Positions 58,730 through 64,000 of a stretch of 64,000 nucleotides of DNA are shown in pieces; within the stretch, counting starts at the first letter, position 1; each line of letters opens with the position of its first letter. This DNA is from an uncultured Collinsella sp. (GTDB lineage Bacteria; Actinomycetota; Coriobacteriia; Coriobacteriales; Coriobacteriaceae). Under the pieces are notes generated by a model, which made no database searches, was not told where the DNA came from, and saw only the letters and a list, made by a program, of their open reading frames with translations. The stretch spans positions 682,001 to 746,000 of the forward strand of contig UQTV01000001.1 of the NCBI GenBank assembly GCA_900544095.1, read 5' to 3'. Made by a program: the position numbers and the translations under genes.

Positions 58730-59308
58730 CTATTCCTCGTACGCGCCCTCAAGCCGAAGCAGCCACTCCTTGCGATCAAGGCCGCCAGCATATCCGTTGA
58801 GCGAACCATCGGCGGCAACCACGCGATGGCACGGCACAATAATCGAAACAGGGTTGCGAGCGACCGCAGCCCCCACCGCACGAGGAGACACAACGGGGTC
58901 CTCGTTTCCCGGTACACGATGTCGAGCCGCAACACGCTGGGCGATCTCGCCATACGTAGCGACCTCGCCACGCGGAATAGAAAGCAGCTCGTACCAGACT
59001 TCACGCTGAAACGCCGTGCCAATCAAATGCAACGGCGGCGTATACCGAGGCTCCTGCCCCGCAAAATAAGCATTCAGCCAAGCCCAAGAACGCTCAAGCA
59101 CCGAAGAGGCCACACCATTTGCCGGACTCACCGACGACATGCCACCGGTACCGGAAACCGCGTCGGCGCCTTCAACATGTTCGGAGTCTTCCCGGAGAAG
59201 CGTGGAACCAAAGTGCTCCTGCCCCTCAAACCAAAGCCCCGTCAGACCGCGGCCATCAGCGGCAAGCAAGATTTCGCCCAAAGGCGAAGCAAATGTCGTC
59301 GTGACCAC
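58730..59308 (-). CDS. ogt: methylated-DNA cysteine methyltransferase
   Basis: 192 residues. Acceptor Cys in IVPCHRV (C160), preceded by the Arg finger and helix-turn-helix (TAFQREVWYELLSIPRGEVATYGEIA), then NGYAGGLDRKEWLL. It removes alkyl groups from O6-alkylguanine in DNA and is used up in the reaction. A Ser/Gly-rich insertion (about 42-66) follows the first strand region. Monocistronic. Confidence 0.95.
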   Translation of the reverse strand: MVTTTFASPLGEILLAADGRGLTGLWFEGQEHFGSTLLREDSEHVEGADAVSGTGGMSSVSPANGVASSVLERSWAWLNAYFAGQEPRYTPPLHLIGTAFQREVWYELLSIPRGEVATYGEIAQRVAARHRVPGNEDPVVSPRAVGAAVARNPVSIIVPCHRVVAADGSLNGYAGGLDRKEWLLRLEGAYEE

Positions 59309-59368
59309 CAGCGGCTCCTTTCAAAACTCCGCAACATAATACCGCGAATTGTGCAGACAACCCCAATC

Positions 59369-59522
59369 GACCCCAAAGTCACCCAAGGCAGCAGGCGCGA
59401 CAGCGCCCCAGCTGCCGCACGACCCCAAAGTCCCCGCAGGCAGCAGGCGCAACGCGCCGCAGCTGCCGGCCGCGCTCCGCAGCCCCCCCCCAAGGCAGCA
59501 GGCGCAAAGCGCCGAGGCCGCC
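59369..59522. repeat. three GGCAGCAGGCGC palindromic repeats, 52-bp period
   Basis: Repeats at 59387-59416, 59439-59467 and 59494-59522 each read GGCAGCAGGCGC, a short spacer, GCGCC and GCTGCC (last copy diverged). Units also share CGACCCCAAAGTC. A run of nine C residues (59483-59491) follows unit two. The gap 59309-59767 holds no gene, only this array and the inverted repeat next to asd. Confidence 0.8.
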
Positions 59523-59623
59523 GCCGGGACCAGGGCCCGCAACAACCACGTGCCCCCACATCAGCCCAGCGGCCCCAACCAACAACGGCCCCATCGTGGG
59601 CAGCTCGCAGCAACGTCACCGCA

Positions 59624-59753
59624 GGCGGGGGCCGGGCTTGGTTTTCAGAACACTCCGCAGACCAGTGTGGCGCCTTGTCCGCGGCTCCGAAGGAGCAGGA
59701 CAAGGCGCCACACATGGTCGAGGACGTTCTGAAAACCAAGCCCGGCCCCCGCC
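59624..59753. repeat. 130-bp inverted repeat downstream of asd
   Basis: Arms of 56-57 bases (GGCGGGGGCCGGGCTTGGTTTTCAG... to GGACAAGGCGCC...) match with about eight mismatches around a 17-base centre that holds its own GCTCC/GGAGC stem. It starts 15 bases past the asd stop and would form a very long RNA hairpin at the 3' end of the asd mRNA. Confidence 0.85.
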
Positions 59754-59767
59754 GGACAGGTCAACCG

Positions 59768-60793
59768 CTACTCGCAGAGCAGCTTAGCGATCTGGACGGC
59801 GTTGGTTGCCGCGCCCTTACGGATTTGGTCGCCGCAGCACCAGAAGGTGATACCGCGCACGGCCTCGGGGTTCGAGATGTCGCGACGCACGCGGCCGACC
59901 CAAATCAGGTCCTGGTCGGACGTATCCATCGGCATGGGGAAGCGATCGTGCGCATCCTCGGCGCTCATATCGTCAACCAGCTTCACGCCCGGAGCGGCAG
60001 CCAGCGCAGCACGGGCCTCCTCAACCGTAATGTCGCGCTCAAACTCGAGCGTAATGCTCTCGGAGTGCGAACGCAGCACGGGCACGCGCACGCAGGTGCA
60101 GTTCACGCGCAGCTCGGGCAGATGCATGATCTTGCGGCCCTCGTTTTGCAGCTTCATCTCCTCGGAGGTAAAGCCTTCCTCCTTGACACCGCCGATCTGC
60201 GGAATCAGGTTGCTCGCCAGCTGGGCGGCAAACGCGCGCGGCTCGGGAATCTCCTCGCCACGGCCCAGGGCGGCAAGCTGAGCCTCGAGCTCGGCCATAC
60301 CGGGAGCGCCAGCGCCCGAAGCTGCCTGATACGTGGACACGATCATACGCTTCACGCCAGCAAGCTGGTGCAGCGGCCACGTGGGAACCAGGCCGATGAT
60401 GGTCGCGCAGTTGGGATTGGCGATAAGGCCGTGATGCCACTTGATGTCGTCGGCATTGATCTCGGGCACGACCAGCGGCACCTCGGGATCCATGCGGAAG
60501 GCGTGGCTGTTGTCGACCACGACGGCGCCGCGCTTGACGGCCTCGGGCAGTAGCTCCTTCGCAATATCGTCGCCGGCGGCGCCGAGCACGATGTCGCAGC
60601 CCTCAAAGGCCTCGGGGCAAGCCTCCTCAATCACAACCTGCTCGCCGCGGAACTCGACGGTCTTGCCCGCAGAGCGCGCGCTCGCTAGCAGCTTGAGCTT
60701 GCCGACCGGAAACTCCTGCTCGTTGAGGCACTCGAGCATCTGGGTGCCCACGGCTCCCGTCGCGCCCAAAATAGCAACCGTGTACTGTTTCAT
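59768..60793 (-). CDS. asd: aspartate-semialdehyde dehydrogenase
   Basis: 341 residues from the ATG at 60793, preceded by AAAGGGGG. NADP site ILGATGAVGT (8-17), catalytic C129 in ANPNCATI, and VSTYQAASGAG. It reduces aspartyl phosphate, made by the lysC product encoded just upstream, to the semialdehyde used for Lys, Thr and Met. A terminator-like hairpin separates it from lysC, so each may be transcribed alone. Confidence 0.96.
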   Translation of the reverse strand: MKQYTVAILGATGAVGTQMLECLNEQEFPVGKLKLLASARSAGKTVEFRGEQVVIEEACPEAFEGCDIVLGAAGDDIAKELLPEAVKRGAVVVDNSHAFRMDPEVPLVVPEINADDIKWHHGLIANPNCATIIGLVPTWPLHQLAGVKRMIVSTYQAASGAGAPGMAELEAQLAALGRGEEIPEPRAFAAQLASNLIPQIGGVKEEGFTSEEMKLQNEGRKIMHLPELRVNCTCVRVPVLRSHSESITLEFERDITVEEARAALAAAPGVKLVDDMSAEDAHDRFPMPMDTSDQDLIWVGRVRRDISNPEAVRGITFWCCGDQIRKGAATNAVQIAKLLCE

Positions 60794-60867
60794 GCTTCCC
60801 CCTTTAAAGGCTGTGGCTTTTGCCCGCACGCCGAGCAGGCCGATTATTGTTGCCAGTGTATACAAGA

Positions 60868-60893
60868 ACAGGGCGGGCACGAAACCCGCCCCG
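60868..60893 (-). terminator. hairpin between lysC and asd
   Basis: GGGCGGG and CCCGCCC around TTTCGTG or CACGAAA, followed on the minus strand by TGTTCTTG. It probably terminates lysC transcription at least in part. Confidence 0.65.
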
Positions 60894-60966
60894 TCGAAAC
60901 GAAACCGAAACGAAACGCCCCGCCGTAGTTTTTGAGGCAAGTCCCAAAAATCTACTGGGATAGCAG

Positions 60967-62355
60967 CTACTTGTGGAGCGCGGCCGGGGCGGGATCGACC
61001 GGCACGGGAGCCTCCAGGTCGGAGACCTTCACAATGCCGTTCTCGTCGGAGAAGGCGCGGTAAATGGTCCGAATCGCCAGATCGAAGTCCTTCTCCTCTA
61101 CGCCGATAATGATGTTGATCTCGTCGCAGCTCTGCGAAATCATACGTACGCTCACGCCGGCCTGACCAAGCATGCCAAACAGATGGCCCGAGATACCTGC
61201 GCGGCCGCGAAGGTTACGGCCGACGGTCGCGATGAGCGCCAAACCCTCGACAACCTCGATCTCGAGCGGCTCGACCTCCTGCTGGATGTCACCCACGAGT
61301 GAGTACAGCGAATCGTGCACATCCTGCTCCTGCACCACGGCGCCAAAGCGGTCGACGCCGGTGGGCATGTGCTCAACGGAAACGTCATAGCGTTCGAACA
61401 CCGAAAGTGCACGGCGCATAAAGCCGACACGGGGCTTGGTGCGGTCGCGGGCAACGTTGATGGCGACAAAGCCGCGCTTGCCGGTCACGCCGGTAATGAT
61501 AGGCTCCGCCTCACCCTCGTCAGCCGTCTCGCTAATGATGGTGCCGGGGTCCTGCGGCGCATTGGTGTTCTTGATGACCAGCGGAATGCCTGCCTCGCGC
61601 ACGGGGAACACGGCCTCCTCGTGCAGGACGCTTGCACCCATGTACGAAAGCTCGCGCAGCTCCTCGTAGGTAACGCGCGCAATGGGCTGAGCCTCGGGAA
61701 CAATACGCGGATCGGCAGAATAGAAGCCCGAAACGTCGGTCCAGTTCTCGTACAGGTCGGCACCAAGGCATTTGGCCAGGATCGAGCCGGAAATATCGCC
61801 GCCGCCACGATCGAGTAGCTTAATCTGACCCTCACGCGTCGCGCCATAGAAGCCGGGCATAACAAAGCCGCCCTGCTGACCGTACTCCTGCACCAGCTCG
61901 CAGGTACGATTCATGCTGAGCGTACCGTCGTGATGGAACGCCACGACCGTCGCGGCATCCAGGAACGGCAGGCCCAGGTACTCGGCCATCAGGCGAGCGG
62001 TGAAGTACTCGCCACGACTCACGAGCTCCTCGGTGGAGTAGCCGCCCGAGCGGGCGCGCTCGGCAAAGGCCGCGAACTCCTCGCGGATGGGATAGGTGAG
62101 CTCCAGCTCGTCAGCGATATCAAAATAGCGCTGCCCAATGTCCTCGAGCAGCTCCTCGCACGACACGTGGTACTTAACGTGCGCGTTAACCAGGTAGAGC
62201 AGGTCGGTCACCTTGGTGTCGCCCTTAAAGCGGCGACCGCAGGCAGAAACCACCACAAAACGGCGGGCCGGGTCGGCATCGACAATGGCCTTGATCTTCT
62301 TAAAGTGTTCGGCGTCGGCGACCGACGAGCCGCCAAACTTGGCAATCTTAATCAT
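60967..62355 (-). CDS. lysC: aspartate kinase
   Basis: 462 residues. KFGGSSV (6-12), the phosphate and substrate loops FGGxS and TDVSGFYSADPR, and two C-terminal ACT domains (about 325-450) that usually bind Lys or Thr as feedback inhibitors. First step of the aspartate family pathway. thrC is divergent from it with about 100 bases between. Confidence 0.96.
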   Translation of the reverse strand: MIKIAKFGGSSVADAEHFKKIKAIVDADPARRFVVVSACGRRFKGDTKVTDLLYLVNAHVKYHVSCEELLEDIGQRYFDIADELELTYPIREEFAAFAERARSGGYSTEELVSRGEYFTARLMAEYLGLPFLDAATVVAFHHDGTLSMNRTCELVQEYGQQGGFVMPGFYGATREGQIKLLDRGGGDISGSILAKCLGADLYENWTDVSGFYSADPRIVPEAQPIARVTYEELRELSYMGASVLHEEAVFPVREAGIPLVIKNTNAPQDPGTIISETADEGEAEPIITGVTGKRGFVAINVARDRTKPRVGFMRRALSVFERYDVSVEHMPTGVDRFGAVVQEQDVHDSLYSLVGDIQQEVEPLEIEVVEGLALIATVGRNLRGRAGISGHLFGMLGQAGVSVRMISQSCDEINIIIGVEEKDFDLAIRTIYRAFSDENGIVKVSDLEAPVPVDPAPAALHK

Positions 62356-62458
62356 GGGCTTGAGGTTACCTTTCTAAAAGCCTCTGCAAACCTGTTTTGC
62401 GCGCTCTGATACCATGGTTTCACCGATTGGGACCAAGGCATCCGAGGAGCAGTGTTAT

Positions 62459-63976
62459 ATGGGAACTTATCATAGTACACGAGGACGCACTTTATCGTGC
62501 TCAAGTAAGGTGGCAATCCGTACCGGCATCGCTCCCGACGGGGGTTTGTTTGTCTCGGACGAGCTGGGCACCCAGCAACTCGATATCAGCTCGCTTGCAG
62601 ATAAATCGTACTTTGAAATCGCTCAAGATGTGTTGGGAATGTTACTGAATGATTACACGGCCGAAGATATTTCGGCGTGTGTCGACGAGGCATACCGCGG
62701 CACGTTCGCGAGCGAAGAGGTTACGCCGCTCGTCAAACTCGACGCTGCGCCGGGCGCTGACGCCCCTCAGACCTATGTGATGGAACTCTTTGGCGGCCCC
62801 ACGAGCGCCTTCAAGGACGTCGCCCTGCAGATGCTCCCCCGCCTTATGGCCCGCACCTCCGCCAAGGACGGCGGCGCCGAGCGCATCATGATCGTCACCG
62901 CCACGTCGGGCGACACGGGCAAGGCAGCACTCGCCGGCTTTGCCGACGCCCCGGGCACGGGCATCACCGTCTTTTATCCCGAGGGCAAGGTCAGCCGCGT
63001 CCAGAACCTGCAGATGTCCACTCAGGAGGGCGATAACGTCGCCGTCTGCGGCATCCGCGGCAACTTTGACGACGCCCAGAGCGCCGTCAAGCGCATCTTT
63101 GCCGATAAGGAGCTTGCCGAGCGCCTGGAGGCCGCTGGCACCGTGCTTTCGAGCGCCAACTCCATCAATGTCGGCCGTCTGGTACCGCAGGTCGTCTACT
63201 ACTTTGCCGCCTATGCGCAACTGCTGCGCGCCGGCGCCATCGAGGCCGGCGACGCCGTGGAGTTCTGCGTACCGACCGGCAACTTTGGCGATATCTTGGC
63301 CGGCTACTACGCCAAGCGCATGGGTCTGCCCGTCGCCAAGCTCGTCGTGGCGAGCGACAAGAACAACGTGCTGGCCGACTTCCTGACCACCGGCGTTTAC
63401 GACCGTAACCGCCCGTTCTTCACGACCATCTCGCCGTCGATGGACATCCTCATCAGCTCCAACCTGGAGCGCATGCTCTACTTCCTGTCCGATGGCGACT
63501 GCGAGCTCGTTGCCGGCCTTATGGAGCAGCTTGCCCAGACTGGCCGCTACGAGGTGCCCGCCGAGCTGCTGGCAAAGATCCAGAGCGTGTTTGGCTGCGG
63601 CTGGGCCAGCGAGGACGAGGTCCGCGCCGCCATCAAGACCTGCTGGGATGCGAACGGCTACGTGATCGATCCGCATACCGCCTGCGGCTATCACGTCTTT
63701 GAGCAGGTCGCTCCCGCCGAGGGCGCCAAGGCCCGCGTGCTGCTTTCGACCGCCAGCCCTTACAAGTTCCCACGCGCCTGCTGCGACGCCCTGGGGCTCA
63801 ACGTTCCCGAGGATGATTTTGAGGCCATGCGCGTGCTCGAGCAGGCCACCGATACGGTCGCCCCGACCCAGCTCGCCGAACTCGAATCCAAACCCGTCCG
63901 CTTTGAAGACGTCTGCGACGTCGATGAGATGGCAAGCTACGTCGAGTCTGCAGCAAAAAAGATGGCTACCAACTAA
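62459..63976 (+). CDS. thrC: threonine synthase
   Basis: 505 residues from the ATG at 62459, with GAGGAG upstream; an earlier in-frame ATG at 62414 lacks this. PLP Lys K119 in GGPTSAFKDVALQ, phosphate loop TATSGDTGKAA, and GNFGDILAGYYAK. Converts phosphohomoserine to threonine. Long class, as in E. coli. The homoserine steps between asd and thrC are not in the window. Confidence 0.96.
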   Translation: MGTYHSTRGRTLSCSSKVAIRTGIAPDGGLFVSDELGTQQLDISSLADKSYFEIAQDVLGMLLNDYTAEDISACVDEAYRGTFASEEVTPLVKLDAAPGADAPQTYVMELFGGPTSAFKDVALQMLPRLMARTSAKDGGAERIMIVTATSGDTGKAALAGFADAPGTGITVFYPEGKVSRVQNLQMSTQEGDNVAVCGIRGNFDDAQSAVKRIFADKELAERLEAAGTVLSSANSINVGRLVPQVVYYFAAYAQLLRAGAIEAGDAVEFCVPTGNFGDILAGYYAKRMGLPVAKLVVASDKNNVLADFLTTGVYDRNRPFFTTISPSMDILISSNLERMLYFLSDGDCELVAGLMEQLAQTGRYEVPAELLAKIQSVFGCGWASEDEVRAAIKTCWDANGYVIDPHTACGYHVFEQVAPAEGAKARVLLSTASPYKFPRACCDALGLNVPEDDFEAMRVLEQATDTVAPTQLAELESKPVRFEDVCDVDEMASYVESAAKKMATN

Positions 63977-64000
63977 ACCCCTTATAAGGCGCCGGCGAAA

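Noticed and set aside
59321..59594. Small frames in the GC-rich gap between ogt and asd
   Set aside because: They cross tandem palindromes and have Gly/Ala/Arg-rich composition without ribosome-binding sites.

Overview
The window looks like a chromosomal segment from a Coriobacteriia gut actinobacterium, most like Collinsella. I infer this from the GC-rich housekeeping genes, the AmaP/DUF2273/Asp23 envelope operon, a very large fused 2-hydroxyacyl-CoA dehydratase activase with its own TetR regulator, and dozens of intergenic hairpins, many carrying the same CCTGTCCC / GGGACAGG loop. No database search was possible; every family call rests on motifs read from the sequence.

Layout. 1-11.2 kb: envelope stress operon, YebC, a large DUF6020-like membrane protein, Lgt, a NifU-type Fe-S protein, dCMP deaminase, type III pantothenate kinase, an OPT transporter and a DUF389 membrane protein with an EF-hand-like loop. 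12.4-17.3 kb: an AT-richer island holding a ribosomally made, Cys-rich peptide system. It has two small precursor genes (one with a GTG start), a radical SAM/SPASM maturase, an ABC exporter, a CPBP-like membrane protein and a divergent LysR regulator. The island is bracketed by the 3' end of the dehydratase activase gene: intact on the right, a decayed copy on the left. 17.6-23.1 kb: the 1592-residue activase and TetR. 23.2-23.6 kb: a candidate type I toxin-antitoxin locus (41-residue membrane peptide, convergent short RNA). 24-28.6 kb: HAD phosphatase, a P-II protein fragment, CmpB-like and HD proteins, and a divergent Dxs-like enzyme. 28.7-28.9 kb: an array of three 57-bp palindromic units.

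29.2-33.6 kb: a complete polar amino acid ABC importer with a C26 peptidase-like gene. 33.7-37.1 kb: a lower-GC block with an ABC-2 exporter and an HTH/DUF2975 pair. 37.3-39.6 kb: an Hpt protein and a GGDEF-like/REC/HD-GYP regulator. 39.8-49.2 kb: hydrolases, a radical SAM protein, SEC-C methionine aminopeptidase, 2-hydroxyacid dehydrogenase, M18 aminopeptidase, an Ntn-type amide hydrolase, phosphofructokinase and an XRE membrane protein. 49.7-53.2 kb: FtsX-type ABC exporter. 53.4-58.5 kb: GyrI-like protein behind an SOS-box-like site, a CLC-F-type channel/antiporter, an AIM24-like protein and a two-component system. 58.7-64 kb: Ogt, then asd, lysC and thrC, which together cover three steps of the aspartate-to-threonine pathway (homoserine dehydrogenase and kinase are not in the window).

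The most novel-looking items are the Cys-rich RiPP island and its duplicated flank, the Fst/RatA-like small-peptide locus, the three-unit palindrome array, and the dispersed hairpin families that sit at gene 3' ends.
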